Source of the DNA: Bifidobacterium sp.
Lineage (GTDB): Bacteria; Actinomycetota; Actinomycetes; Actinomycetales; Bifidobacteriaceae
DNA length: 64,000 nt
Reading direction: 5' to 3'
Assembly: GCA_024104275.1 (NCBI GenBank)
Contig: JAGGHK010000001.1
Span: forward strand, 496,001 to 560,000
The notes beneath the pieces were generated by a model. It searched no databases and was not told where the DNA came from. It worked only from the letters and a program-made list of their open reading frames with translations. A program made the translations under genes and the position numbers. This document shows, one piece after another, positions 50,059 through 59,920 of the stretch. Positions within the stretch are counted from its first letter, which is position 1, and each line of letters begins with the position of its first letter.

Positions 50059-51017
50059 GTTCCGCCCCACGTCAGACCTCTCCGGAGGCGAGAAAAGTGC
50101 GCAGGAAAATCGAAACGCTTTCCTCGACGCTGACTCTGCCGACGGTACGCCGCGCCTTGGGAGTGCTCGAGGGCGAGCACTCGTCGTCACGGCTCGGCGG
50201 CAACAACGACCCGATGTCCACCAGGGACTACACCTTTGAGGACGAGGCGAGGCTTATCGATTGGAAGGCCAGCGCCAAGCTCGGCCACCCCATGGTCATC
50301 GACCGCGAGCGGCTGGTGACGTCTCGAGTGCATCTGCTGCTTGACAACGGCATCGAGATGGAAGGCCGGACCTCTTCGGGCGAAACCGCAACGGAAGTCG
50401 CAGGCAATGCCATGTGCATGTTCGCGGCCTTGAGCGCCCGTCGCCACGACAGAATCTCATTGGTGTTTGCGGACAGCAGGAACATCATCCGTAAGCCGTT
50501 CAAAGGCGGATTGGCCCAATTCGAGCAAGCCATCGACAATGGAGCAGGCGGCCAGGCTCGCCCTCCCCGTAATTTCGAGGCGTTGCTCGCCTATGCCCGA
50601 ACACTGAACGACAAAGGTTCACTCGTGGTTATCGCCACCGACGAACATGCCTTGAGTCAGGTTCACCTGCATTCTCTGCGCCTCATTGCCGCGATGCATC
50701 CGCTGACGCTCATTGATGTGGCTACTTTGAATCCCTTCAGAAAGGTTTCGTTCGGTCAGATTACCGATGGGATCAACGGACGGCGGATCCCCGCATTTCT
50801 GATCAGCGAGCAATCGGCAAACGCCGTGGATACACATCGGCGCTATCTGACCGCCCAATTGCAGGAACATCTCAAAGCCGACGGCACGACACTGATACGC
50901 GCGACATCCAGCGAAGACATGTTCTCCCAATTCATCCATCTGGTCAGTGTGACCTTAAAACAGACTTCTTTCACCTCTTTCAGGGCTCCCTCCACCATTG
51001 CAGGAGGGATGGCATGA
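50055..51017 (+). CDS. DUF58-domain protein
   Basis: A 320-residue DUF58 protein with the RDYTFEDEARLIDWKASAK signature that defines the domain, and a VWA-like second half (HLLLDNGIEM, TDEHALSQVHL). DUF58 proteins are always found next to MoxR ATPases and VWA proteins and are thought to be assembled or used by them at the membrane. No signal peptide is visible. Start and stop both overlap neighbours by ATGA, so the genes are translationally coupled. Confidence 0.9.
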   Translation: MSSAPRQTSPEARKVRRKIETLSSTLTLPTVRRALGVLEGEHSSSRLGGNNDPMSTRDYTFEDEARLIDWKASAKLGHPMVIDRERLVTSRVHLLLDNGIEMEGRTSSGETATEVAGNAMCMFAALSARRHDRISLVFADSRNIIRKPFKGGLAQFEQAIDNGAGGQARPPRNFEALLAYARTLNDKGSLVVIATDEHALSQVHLHSLRLIAAMHPLTLIDVATLNPFRKVSFGQITDGINGRRIPAFLISEQSANAVDTHRRYLTAQLQEHLKADGTTLIRATSSEDMFSQFIHLVSVTLKQTSFTSFRAPSTIAGGMA

Positions 51018-51559
51018 TTTTATCGATGCATCTGCTGCAAGCGAACAGCGAAATGGCCGAATACAAGCCCGAAGGCCTTATTGCCATGCCGACTGCTCTT
51101 ATCATCGGCTTCATCGTTTTTCTCGCGGCCGCCGTCATCCTGGTCATTGCGATATTGCTGCTTTCAAGACCCAAAAAGCAGATATCGACCAAAATCCACG
51201 GAGCCCATGGTGCACAAAACGACAAAACAGCGTGGCGTGCGCGAATCAACGATATCGTAAAACGTCATACACAAGGCGAACTGACCAGGGATGCCGCCCT
51301 GCGCGACCTGGCAGCGGTGGCACGCGATTTTGCAGGAGCCAAAACCAACAAAGACATGAGTTCCTACACCCTTGCGGACATCAATCATCTTCCCGTCTCC
51401 GCCTCATCCGACCCAGGAATGAAACTTCTGCGGCAGACAATCACCGCCCTCTATCCACCTGAATTCGCCGATGTGGAACGCCACGCGCAGGCCCGCGCCA
51501 CCAGCGTGGAGCAGGCCGCCGAATGGGTCTCCAACCTGATTGAAAGGTGGCGGAAATGA
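51014..51559 (+). CDS. Small membrane protein of the MoxR operon (DUF4381-like)
   Basis: This 181-residue protein has one N-terminal TM helix (ALIIGFIVFLAAAVILVIAILLL, about residues 28-50) and a soluble tail. Size, position and topology match DUF4381-type proteins that sit between DUF58 and VWA genes in MoxR operons, though I do not see a strong sequence signature. It overlaps both neighbours by four bases. Confidence 0.75.
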   Translation: MILSMHLLQANSEMAEYKPEGLIAMPTALIIGFIVFLAAAVILVIAILLLSRPKKQISTKIHGAHGAQNDKTAWRARINDIVKRHTQGELTRDAALRDLAAVARDFAGAKTNKDMSSYTLADINHLPVSASSDPGMKLLRQTITALYPPEFADVERHAQARATSVEQAAEWVSNLIERWRK

Positions 51560-52614
51560 ACCTCGAATGGCATTGGCCTTGGGCCGGCGCAATAGGGCTC
51601 GTCGCCGCAATCGTCCTTATTGCAGCCTGGCTGTTGGCCTCTTCACGGCAACAGAGCAAAACGCCGCAAATTCCGGTCTTCGATCTCGGCGAGGATCTCA
51701 ATACCGAACATGTGAGCGAACGCTTCCGGCAGTGGCGCATGTTGGGACGTCTTGCCGTGGTGGTTTTGGCCGTTTCGCTTCTAGTCTCTTTGGTGAGCGT
51801 CTCAAGGCCTTCCATGGTCGACGAGGCCGATGAAAGGGCAAGCAGCCGCGATATCGTTCTGTGTCTGGACGTATCCCCCTCGATGCTTTCCTATGACCAT
51901 GAGGTCCTCGCATCCTATCAACGGCTCATTTCCAATTTCAAAGGCGAACGCATCGGCCTGAGCTTGTTCAACTCGACCTCCCGCACGCTTTTCCCGTTGA
52001 CCGACGATTACCAATTGGCCTCGGGACAGCTGCAGAACGCCAGCGACATCCTGGCAAGCATTTCCTCGCAGGACAAAATCGACAAAACCGACCCACGCAC
52101 GCTGCAAAAATTCTCCGACCTCATCGACGGCACCCAGAACCGCAAGGACCAGACCAGCCTGATCGGTGACGGACTGGTCAGCTGCGCCGCGATGCTCCCC
52201 GGCTTCACCTACGGCAAGACGAAGCGTTCTCAAGACGGGGCCGACAAAACCTCGATTGTGCTGGCGACCGATAATTTCTCCGGCAAATCGACTTATACGT
52301 TGAGTTCGGCCTTGGATCTAACCCATAAGGCAGGCATAGTGGTCGACGGATTGTACGCGGGCCCTGCAAGCAGCGAGAACGACGCTTCGACCATTGAAAT
52401 GCAACGCGATATTACCTCCCACGGCGGTTCGTATTTCTCCGTTCATTCCGGCAAGCCCATAGAAAGCCTCGTCCAGACGATCGAAAAACGGAAGAACCGC
52501 GACGAAGAGAAGGTCCGTAAGGCCGCTTTGGTGGATGCTCCGGGCTGGTGGACATTGGCATTGGCGCTTCTGGTGGCGCTCTGGATCAGCCTTGCTTGGA
52601 GGCTCAAACGATGA
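51556..52614 (+). CDS. VWA-domain membrane protein (BatA-like)
   Basis: From ATG 51556 (MNLEWHW), overlapping the previous stop, the protein has 352 residues. It has TM helices near residues 10-30 and 70-90, a VWA domain starting IVLCLDVSPSMLSYD (MIDAS DxSxS), and a C-terminal TM helix (WWTLALALLVALWISLAW). This three-TM layout with a central VWA is that of BatA in aerotolerance-type operons. The domain should sit outside the membrane. An in-frame GTG at 51547 is a weaker start. Confidence 0.9.
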   Translation: MNLEWHWPWAGAIGLVAAIVLIAAWLLASSRQQSKTPQIPVFDLGEDLNTEHVSERFRQWRMLGRLAVVVLAVSLLVSLVSVSRPSMVDEADERASSRDIVLCLDVSPSMLSYDHEVLASYQRLISNFKGERIGLSLFNSTSRTLFPLTDDYQLASGQLQNASDILASISSQDKIDKTDPRTLQKFSDLIDGTQNRKDQTSLIGDGLVSCAAMLPGFTYGKTKRSQDGADKTSIVLATDNFSGKSTYTLSSALDLTHKAGIVVDGLYAGPASSENDASTIEMQRDITSHGGSYFSVHSGKPIESLVQTIEKRKNRDEEKVRKAALVDAPGWWTLALALLVALWISLAWRLKR

Positions 52615-53669
52615 ACCTCGAGAACCTTAAGACCCTGCGGTTCAGCCCTGCGCTGGGATGGCCTGCCGGTATCGCCATCGCGATCATCATGATCGGTTTC
52701 ACCATCGCCATCGTGATCGTCCACAGACGCAGAAAAGGCGAAAGCGACGAAACCCTGTGGGCCTGCATCCGTCGTTGCGCCATCTGTGTCATCATCGCGA
52801 TTCTGGCATTGACTCCCTCGACCATCGCCAGCACGACGAGCAGGGCCGTGAACACCACCGACGTCGTCATCGCCACCGATGTGACCGGCTCCATGGCCGT
52901 GAACGATGCCCAATATGGCTCGACCAAGACGATGACCAGACTGGATGCAGCCAAGAAAGCCATTGATGATCTGACCGGCATCTACGACAATTCAAGCTTC
53001 GCGGCCGTGCATTTCGGCGCAAACGCGACGTTGGACGTGCCGCTGACGCCCGATATCGGTGCCATTCGCAACTGGGCCTCGGGCCTCACGACTGAGCCGA
53101 CAGCGGTATCTGCCGGGTCGAATCTGGATGCCCCCATCGACCCGTTGCTGGTGACGCTCAAACAAATGCGCGCCGCGCATCCACATGATAAAATCGTTAT
53201 GTATTACATATCGGACGGGGAGCAGACTTCGGCAAAGCCACGCCGCACGTTCTCTTCCCTGCGCCAATACCTTGACGACGCCTTCACCATCGGTGTCGGC
53301 AGCGTTCAAGGCGGGCAGATTCCTGAAATCAAGGCAGGTCCCAGCGATTCGCCGAGCGACCAGCCCAGCGCCAGTGGTCAGGACTGGTTGAAAGACCCTG
53401 CTACAGGACAGCCTGGAATATCGAAGATGGATAAGAAAAACCTGAACGCCATCGCCGACGAAATGAGCGGGAAATGTATTGTGCTCGACAGCACGCACAC
53501 GCTCGACAAGACGTCCGTAACCTCGATTTCCAAGCATTTCAGAACCGTGGAGACCCCCAAACGACGCGAACGCGTGATGCCGGTGGTCTGGCCGTTCTCC
53601 ATAGCACTGGCCATACTGCTGGCCATGGAAATGGGCAGCTGGCTGGCGAATTCAAGGAGGCTGCTGTGA
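52611..53669 (+). CDS. VWA-domain membrane protein (BatB-like)
   Basis: Also 352 residues from ATG 52611 (MNLENLKTL). Topology is the same as the previous gene: TM helices near residues 20-40 and 60-80, a VWA domain with VVIATDVTGSMAVND (the MIDAS motif reads DxTxS, with Thr in the middle), a variable Pro/Ser insert, and a C-terminal helix. Identical length and layout suggest an ancient duplication of the VWA gene above, but the sequences have diverged strongly. Confidence 0.9.
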   Translation: MNLENLKTLRFSPALGWPAGIAIAIIMIGFTIAIVIVHRRRKGESDETLWACIRRCAICVIIAILALTPSTIASTTSRAVNTTDVVIATDVTGSMAVNDAQYGSTKTMTRLDAAKKAIDDLTGIYDNSSFAAVHFGANATLDVPLTPDIGAIRNWASGLTTEPTAVSAGSNLDAPIDPLLVTLKQMRAAHPHDKIVMYYISDGEQTSAKPRRTFSSLRQYLDDAFTIGVGSVQGGQIPEIKAGPSDSPSDQPSASGQDWLKDPATGQPGISKMDKKNLNAIADEMSGKCIVLDSTHTLDKTSVTSISKHFRTVETPKRRERVMPVVWPFSIALAILLAMEMGSWLANSRRLL

Positions 53670-54340
53670 AGAAGAACAGGAACAAGACCTTGAGCGCTCC
53701 CCTGCCACCCGCAGCTCCTGCAAAAACGTCCAAAAAAGCCGGTAAGCAGGGCAAAACGAACCCTCCAAAACGTTCACAAGCCAACAGCGGGAAACGGCAG
53801 GCAATGGTTTCGTTGCCAGTAAGAATCGCCATGGGGGTATTGGCGGTCATCTTCCTTATCATCGCAGGGGTGCTTCTGGCAAACATGACGGCCATCGATA
53901 CCTATAACCAAGCCACGGCATCACTCAATGCCAGCGTCGAATATTCCAAGAAACCGGATGCCGATCCCCAACGTCTCAAGGCCCAGCTTGACCAGGCCAA
54001 TGCCCAATTCGACCAGGCCCGGCGCATGGGTATTCTGCTGGCGCCTAACACGAAAGAACTCATCAACGTCAACAGCGACATTTCCGGCAAACTTACGACC
54101 TCGACAAAACGCAAAATAGCCAGCAGCGAAGGTAATGGAAACGGGACCGGCGGCAAAGGGACCAAGGGCAAAGGTTCGAAATCCTCGAATTCCGGCAACG
54201 GCAACAACCAAGGATTGACCGACGAACAGCGAAAGCAGGTTGAGGAGACCCTTAAGGCCAACCAGCCCAATGGCGCGGTAAACGGCGACAAGAAGACTCC
54301 CACAAAGAGCGACGAGGGCACCAACGTCAAGCCTTGGTGA
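53666..54340 (+). CDS. Last protein of the MoxR operon, single TM and basic tail
   Basis: A 224-residue protein starts at GTG 53666, overlapping the previous stop as GTGA with AAGGAGG eight bases before. It has a Lys/Pro-rich N-terminus, one TM helix (about residues 48-72), a short coiled coil, and a low-complexity C-terminus rich in Gly, Lys, Asn and Ser. I recognise no domain. It is a conserved position in bifidobacterial versions of this operon by my reading, but that is not verified here. Confidence 0.75.
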   Translation: MKKNRNKTLSAPLPPAAPAKTSKKAGKQGKTNPPKRSQANSGKRQAMVSLPVRIAMGVLAVIFLIIAGVLLANMTAIDTYNQATASLNASVEYSKKPDADPQRLKAQLDQANAQFDQARRMGILLAPNTKELINVNSDISGKLTTSTKRKIASSEGNGNGTGGKGTKGKGSKSSNSGNGNNQGLTDEQRKQVEETLKANQPNGAVNGDKKTPTKSDEGTNVKPW

Positions 54341-54383
54341 AGATGGGCATTGCAGACAACGGGTTGCGCTAAGGTAAAGGCTT

Positions 54384-55829
54384 ATGCAGCTTACCCAGAT
54401 TTCACCGGCAATCGCGTTGACTTCGTTGGACGGACGGTATCACAAGCAAACCGCCCCACTCGTCGAATATTTGAGCGAACCGGCTTTGAACCGCGAACGC
54501 ATCACCGTCGAGATCGAATGGATGATTCTTCTGGCCAACGGTTTCGAAGGCAATGGCAATAAGCCGGTACTCGAGGGCGTCAAGCCGCTTACGGCCGAGG
54601 AAATCAAATATCTGCGTTCCATCCCAGAGGACTTCGGTGCCGAAGGCATCGCCCGTCATGCGGCCTATGAGGCCAGAACCCATCACGATGTCAAGGCCGT
54701 TGAGTATTACATCGACGATGAGCTCGACCGGGCATCAAGCGTTCTGGGAGCGGGCACCCAACTGCCGAATCTGAAAACACTGGTCCATTTCGCCTGTACT
54801 TCCGAAGACATCAACAATCTGGCCAACGCCCGTTGCATCAAAAAGGCCGTTACGCTCGTCTGGCTGCCCAAGGCACACGAGCTGGCGGATTTCCTTGCTT
54901 CCAAGGCCGAGGAATTCAAAGATCTGCCGATGCTGGCCCTGACCCATGGTCAGCCGGCCACCCCCACGACGCTCGGCAAGGAGTTGGCGGTATTCGTCCA
55001 CCGGCTTAATCGTCAGCTGAAGCATATCGAAAATCAGGAATACCTCGGCAAACTGAACGGCGCGACCGGCACGTTCGGCGCGCACACCGTGGCCTGCCCC
55101 GATGCCGACTGGATCGCCATCTCGCGTGAATTCGTCACCAATCGTATGGGCCTGACCTGGAACCCGCTGACCACCCAGATCGAAAGCCATGACTGGCAGG
55201 CCGAGCTCTATGGCGCCATGAGCCACACCGACCGCATCCTGCACAACTTGGCTGTGGACATCTGGATGTATATCTCCCGCGGCGTCTTTGCCCAGGTCCC
55301 CGTCAAAGGCGCGACCGGCTCGTCGACCATGCCACACAAGGTCAACCCGATTCGTTTCGAAAACGCCGAGGCGAATCTCGAGCTCTCCTGCTCGTTCCTC
55401 GACACGCTTTCCAGCACGCTGGTCGAGAGCCGATGGCAGCGCGACCTCACGGATTCCACCACCCAGCGCAATATCGGCGCCGCACTCGGCTATTCGCTGC
55501 TCGCGCTCGACAACCTGCTCGGAGGGCTGAAATCCATCCATCCGAACTTCGACGTCATCGCCCGCGAGCTCGACGAGAACTGGGAAGTGCTGGGCGAGCC
55601 CATCCAGACGGCGATGCGCGCCCAGGAATTCGCCGGACGACAAGGCATGGAACGCCCGTACGAGAAGGTCAAGGAGCTGATGCGCGGCAAGAGCATATCC
55701 AAAGCCGACATCGAGACGTTCATCGATTCCTTGGATTTCGATGAAGCGACGGCGGCCCGCTTGAAGGCGCTCACCCCGCAGACCTACACCGGCCTGGCCG
55801 CGCAACTGGTAGGTTTTGACGGGCAATGA
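54384..55829 (+). CDS. purB: Adenylosuccinate lyase
   Basis: A 481-residue member of the fumarase/aspartase superfamily. The signature GATGSSTMPHKVNPIRFENA, with the catalytic Ser loop, is present, as are HDVKAVEYYI and LTHGQPATPTTLGKEL (His base region). It is of the longer PurB type typical for Actinobacteria and gamma-proteobacteria. It works in both AMP synthesis and the late steps of IMP synthesis. It overlaps the following membrane protein gene by four bases. Confidence 0.95.
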   Translation: MQLTQISPAIALTSLDGRYHKQTAPLVEYLSEPALNRERITVEIEWMILLANGFEGNGNKPVLEGVKPLTAEEIKYLRSIPEDFGAEGIARHAAYEARTHHDVKAVEYYIDDELDRASSVLGAGTQLPNLKTLVHFACTSEDINNLANARCIKKAVTLVWLPKAHELADFLASKAEEFKDLPMLALTHGQPATPTTLGKELAVFVHRLNRQLKHIENQEYLGKLNGATGTFGAHTVACPDADWIAISREFVTNRMGLTWNPLTTQIESHDWQAELYGAMSHTDRILHNLAVDIWMYISRGVFAQVPVKGATGSSTMPHKVNPIRFENAEANLELSCSFLDTLSSTLVESRWQRDLTDSTTQRNIGAALGYSLLALDNLLGGLKSIHPNFDVIARELDENWEVLGEPIQTAMRAQEFAGRQGMERPYEKVKELMRGKSISKADIETFIDSLDFDEATAARLKALTPQTYTGLAAQLVGFDGQ

Positions 55830-58363
55830 GTGACAAAACGCCCTCTCCAGCAGTACCGGAGGGACCTTCTTCGACAACCCGCGATTCGGAAATGGACCAG
55901 ACGTCCAATGCCACCGAAACGGTTGAAGCGACGCTACCCGAGGCGCAAAAGCCAAAGCCGAGCCCGCAGGTCAATATCGACGACGTCGCCCCGCAACGAG
56001 CCCACAACGCCAACGATCTGCTCCATGCGGTCGCAGCGTTGGTACTTGCCGTCGTCGTCATTGTGTTCGCCACTTATATGCATGGCATCACCACCGGCGT
56101 CGAACACGATGCCAAAACCGCCGGCCAGGCCTTTGCCTGGCTGATGGATCTGCCGGTTTCCATTCTTCAGCAATTCCTGAGCTTCGCCATCATCATCAGC
56201 GTGTTGATTCACCTGCTCATCAACAGGGAATGGTTCCAGTCCGCGGTTTCGGTGGTCGCGCTGTTTTGCGGATACACCTCCATACTCGTCTTGTCGTTCA
56301 TACTGGCCCATTTGGGAGTGCCCGCACTGATGGATGCCGTGCGATCCAGCGAAGGCGCCGGGCCGGCGATGCTCCCCGACTTCTATGCCGGCATCGGCGC
56401 GTTTCTGACCGTTGCCGGGCCGAAACGTTCCCGTTCCTCGGTTAAATGGAGCTGGAACGCGCTTTTTATAGCGGCAGCGGTTTTCGTCATCGTCTCATGG
56501 CATTCGGTCGCCGGCACCATCGTTTCCTTCGCAGTAGGACGCATCATCGGCCTGATATTGCGCTTTGCGATGGGAACCAGGACCCAAGGGCTCTGGGGTT
56601 CCGGAATCGTGCAGGCGGTGGGTAATATCGGCCTGCGCCTTACCGAACTGCATCGGCGCGAAGACGATAATGAACCGGGAGCCTTGAAGTCCAGGCTTGA
56701 CGACGACCTTATCGAGAACTCACGTATCTACGATGCCAAAGACGAACGAGGCGAGCGCTATATCATCTCGGTGCTCGATTCCCTGCCCCATGCGGCCGGT
56801 TACCTGAACCAGCTCTGGCAAGGCCTGCGGTTCACCGGGGTCGCCATCCGCCGCGACCGTTCGGCAAGCGATGCCATCCACCACCATTTCTCGATGCTGC
56901 TCGGGCTTAAATCCTGCGGGCTGACGACACTCAATCCTTACGGGGTCATGGACAGCGAAGAATCCTCTCTGCTCGTGCTGGACGTCGCCAACAGCCCAAG
57001 CCCCGGCAATCTCGACAACCTCAACGAAGAGACGATGGTCGATTACATGGATTATCTCGCCAAGGCCAATAGCCGAGGCTACACCCACCGGCATATTACA
57101 CCAGATACACTGGCCGAAATCCACGGGGAACATGTCATCGTCGGTTGGCAGAACGGCGACTATGCCAGTGGCAGCACCAATATCGCCATGGACAAGGTGC
57201 AACTTCTGGTCTTGCTCGCCACGCTCAGCAACCCCCAACTCGCCATCGAATCGGCGCTCAAAGTCTGGGATCGACAGACGCTTATCTCCTTGGCACCCTT
57301 CATCCAGAAAGTCGCCATTCCCTCGGCCACCAGAAACCTTGCCGGATGGAGCAAGCAACTGTTGGGCGAAGTACGTGACGGCCTCAATGCGCTCGACCCC
57401 CATGATGAGGTCGAAGCCGCCGAACCGGTGACGCTGGCCCGTTTCAACGTCAAATCATTCCTCTCCATCACGCTGCTCATTATCGCCGTCGCCGTAATAT
57501 TCACCCAGTTGAGACCCAACGAGGTCATCAACGCGGTGCGTCACGCCAATCTCGTCTGGGCACTCGTCTGTCTCCTGCTCTCGATGCTTGCCTGGGTCGG
57601 ATCGTCGATCACTCTCGGCTCGTTCATGGACCACGGGAAACTGCACCCCTTCGACCTGTTCTGCTCGCAGGCCGCCTCCGGTTTCACCGCGGTTTCCATG
57701 CCGGCAGGCGTGGGCCCGGCTTTCGTCAACCTGCAGTTCCTGCGCAAGAACGGCTACAAGAACACCGCGGCCACAGCCATCATGTCAGTGACCTGGGCGG
57801 TGCAAGGCCTGACGACCATCATCCTGCTACTGGTCATGGGCTTGTTCACCGGACGCAACATGTTCTCGGGCATGGTGCCGACCAACACGCTGGTCGTGGT
57901 CATCGGAGCCATCGTACTCCTGCTGTGCCTGTGCATGGCCATCACGCCGATCCGACGCATGATCGTCGACAAATACCTGCCCATTCTTCGTTCCTATGCC
58001 CACCAATTGGTCGAAGTCCTGACGCAACCCCAGAGACTTGCCGTTGGTATTGTCGGAGCGCTCGTGCTGAACATCGCGACCGGACTTGGCTTCTGGGCGG
58101 CGCTGAAGGCATTCGGTACAACGTTCAATCCGTTGGAGACCATCTTCGTCTTCCTGTTGGCCAATACGCTCGGCAGCGCCATGCCGACCCCGGGCGGCTT
58201 GGGAGCGGTGGAGGCCGCGCTGACCTTCGCCTTCACCTCCGTCGGCGTGCCCCCCGCAGTCGCATTGAGCGCCACCTTGCTCTATCGTGTCGGCTTCTAC
58301 TGGCTGCGTATTCCGATAGGCTTCCTGGCGATGAAACGACTTGACCATCACAATCTGCTCTAA
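55826..58363 (+). CDS. LPG flippase-like membrane protein with kinase-like middle domain
   Basis: This 845-residue protein starts with a Pro/Thr-rich tail, then about six TM helices (residues 70-250). A soluble middle region of about 270 residues contains RGYTHRHITPDTLAEIHGEH and VIVGWQNGDYAS, which look like a degenerate H-x-D / D-x-G kinase catalytic core with the usual Asp residues replaced. The last part has eight helices with VSMPAGVGPAFVNLQFL and TPGGLGAVEAAL, the family motif of the YbhN/MprF-like (UPF0104) flippase domain. Similar two-part proteins in Actinobacteria are linked to lipid lysylation or export. The ATP-site is probably dead. Confidence 0.82.
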   Translation: MSDKTPSPAVPEGPSSTTRDSEMDQTSNATETVEATLPEAQKPKPSPQVNIDDVAPQRAHNANDLLHAVAALVLAVVVIVFATYMHGITTGVEHDAKTAGQAFAWLMDLPVSILQQFLSFAIIISVLIHLLINREWFQSAVSVVALFCGYTSILVLSFILAHLGVPALMDAVRSSEGAGPAMLPDFYAGIGAFLTVAGPKRSRSSVKWSWNALFIAAAVFVIVSWHSVAGTIVSFAVGRIIGLILRFAMGTRTQGLWGSGIVQAVGNIGLRLTELHRREDDNEPGALKSRLDDDLIENSRIYDAKDERGERYIISVLDSLPHAAGYLNQLWQGLRFTGVAIRRDRSASDAIHHHFSMLLGLKSCGLTTLNPYGVMDSEESSLLVLDVANSPSPGNLDNLNEETMVDYMDYLAKANSRGYTHRHITPDTLAEIHGEHVIVGWQNGDYASGSTNIAMDKVQLLVLLATLSNPQLAIESALKVWDRQTLISLAPFIQKVAIPSATRNLAGWSKQLLGEVRDGLNALDPHDEVEAAEPVTLARFNVKSFLSITLLIIAVAVIFTQLRPNEVINAVRHANLVWALVCLLLSMLAWVGSSITLGSFMDHGKLHPFDLFCSQAASGFTAVSMPAGVGPAFVNLQFLRKNGYKNTAATAIMSVTWAVQGLTTIILLLVMGLFTGRNMFSGMVPTNTLVVVIGAIVLLLCLCMAITPIRRMIVDKYLPILRSYAHQLVEVLTQPQRLAVGIVGALVLNIATGLGFWAALKAFGTTFNPLETIFVFLLANTLGSAMPTPGGLGAVEAALTFAFTSVGVPPAVALSATLLYRVGFYWLRIPIGFLAMKRLDHHNLL

Positions 58364-58623
58364 CGCTACGAACAGGCAACTTCCCCATCATTTTGGAAAC
58401 ATCAGCCGACACCAGAAATATAGCCGGAATTCAAAGTCGGGAGCGTATTTGGAATGATGTTTCATCGAAATACACTAAAAATGACCCTCACAAGGCCCAA
58501 ATCTTTACAAATCGGCAAAAAAACTGCCATAATCGGCGGTATTTGGCGAGACTTTGGGCTAAAATGAACTACTGAAACGTGGCTTTCATCAAACAGAAAG
58601 CCCCTAATCAAGAAGGATTCTTC

Positions 58624-58908
58624 ATGGCATACAACAAGTCTGATCTCGTTTCGAAGATTGCACAGAAGTCCAACCTGACCAAGGCCCAGGCCGAAGCGGC
58701 CGTCAACGCCTTCCAGGATGTGTTCGTCGAGGCAATGCAGTCCGGCGAAGGCCTGAAGCTCACCGGTCTCTTCTCCGCCGAGCGCGTTCGTCGCGCCGCC
58801 CGCACCGGTCGCAACCCGCGCACCGGCGAAACGATCAAGATTCCGGCATCCTATGGTGTCCGTATCTCCGCTGGCAGCCTCCTCAAGAAGGCCGTTGCCT
58901 CCAAGTGA
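58624..58908 (+). CDS. hup: DNA-binding protein HU
   Basis: From ATG 58624 (AGGA seven bases before) this 94-residue protein has the HU fold: MAYNKSDLVSKIAQKS, LTGLFSAERVRRAARTGRNPRTGETIKIPAS with the DNA-binding arm. It is a short bacterial HU without the Lys/Ala-rich tail of mycobacterial HupB. It organises the nucleoid. The upstream 260 bases contain the promoter (a TAAAAT box at 58560-58565) and no gene. Confidence 0.97.
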   Translation: MAYNKSDLVSKIAQKSNLTKAQAEAAVNAFQDVFVEAMQSGEGLKLTGLFSAERVRRAARTGRNPRTGETIKIPASYGVRISAGSLLKKAVASK

Positions 58909-58935
58909 GACAATCATAGGATCATTTGATCTTCC

Positions 58936-58969
58936 AAACCTCCGATTGAAATTCGACCGGAGGTTTTTT
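58936..58969 (+). terminator. Terminator after hup
   Basis: AACCTCCG (58937-58944) pairs with CGGAGGTT (58958-58965), followed by TTTT. Confidence 0.93.
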
Positions 58970-59062
58970 CATGCGTTTTTCTCTCGTTTCTGTGCGTTTC
59001 GAAGCTTATAAAGCCTACGGGATAGTATATAGACGGCGAAAAAGAAAACAGGCAGGTAGAAT

Positions 59063-59920
59063 ATGACGACTAATCCAAGGGCATTGGCGCTCAAAGTGGC
59101 CCAAGTGACACAGGATGCCGGCAAGCACGCACTTCAGGATCAGATCAATCCGCAGGATTTTGCGGAGCTTGAAATCCCGTCGACTTCCAGACAGCTGGGG
59201 AGCACCATCGACAAGAAGCTCATCGCCTTCGTCGAAAACCGTCTCAACTATCTCGAACCCTTTGACGGCATGTGGCGCGACAGGCCCGAAAACGCCAAAC
59301 CCGGCGACCGTTTCTGGTGCGTGGGTCCGATTGACGGGGCCATCAACTTCCGGCGCAACATGAGCGAATGGACCATCACCGTCTCACTGTTCGAATTCAA
59401 CGAGGAGAACTCGGCACAGCCGATTCTTGGCGTCGTCCATGCGCCCGCTCTCGGCCTTACCTATCTGGCCGCCACCGGGCAAGGCGCCATCCGCATCCGT
59501 CGCACGCCGATCGGTGAGAAACGCGGCAAAGTACTTCCCTCAACCATCAGTTCGTTGACCGGCTCCGTGGTGAGTTTCGGCATGTCACATGTGCCCGCGG
59601 AATCCGAACGAGCGTTCCACGTCTTGAGCGAGATCGCCGGCAAGCCTGCCGATGTCAAACGCATCGGCCCTGTTTCTCTCGACCTGTGCAAGGTGGCCGA
59701 CGGCACGTATGATGCCTATTTCGAGCCCCACCTGCACCGCTGGGACATTCCCGCGGTCTCGGCCGGCACCGTCGTGGTTCGTCAGGCACAGGGCAAGGTA
59801 AGCCGTTGGAACGGCAATCCCATCCACTGGCGCAGTGAAAACGACATCGTGGCGACCAATGGGCCGATAACCGACGAGCTCAAGCCGTATCTCGTCGATT
59901 TGGCCTATCCATTCCAATAA
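59063..59920 (+). CDS. Inositol monophosphatase-like protein, degenerate active site
   Basis: This 285-residue protein has the IMPase fold pattern but altered metal sites. The DPIDGT motif reads GPIDGAIN (Gly for the first metal-binding Asp), the usual EE pair of motif 1 reads WRDRPE, and the final WDxAAG motif reads WDIPAVSAG (Asp kept). Members with an intact site remove phosphate from inositol-, histidinol- or PAP-type substrates. With two of the three metal ligands changed this one may be inactive, regulatory, or act on something different. It lies alone in front of the pup cluster and has no signal peptide. Confidence 0.8.
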   Translation: MTTNPRALALKVAQVTQDAGKHALQDQINPQDFAELEIPSTSRQLGSTIDKKLIAFVENRLNYLEPFDGMWRDRPENAKPGDRFWCVGPIDGAINFRRNMSEWTITVSLFEFNEENSAQPILGVVHAPALGLTYLAATGQGAIRIRRTPIGEKRGKVLPSTISSLTGSVVSFGMSHVPAESERAFHVLSEIAGKPADVKRIGPVSLDLCKVADGTYDAYFEPHLHRWDIPAVSAGTVVVRQAQGKVSRWNGNPIHWRSENDIVATNGPITDELKPYLVDLAYPFQ

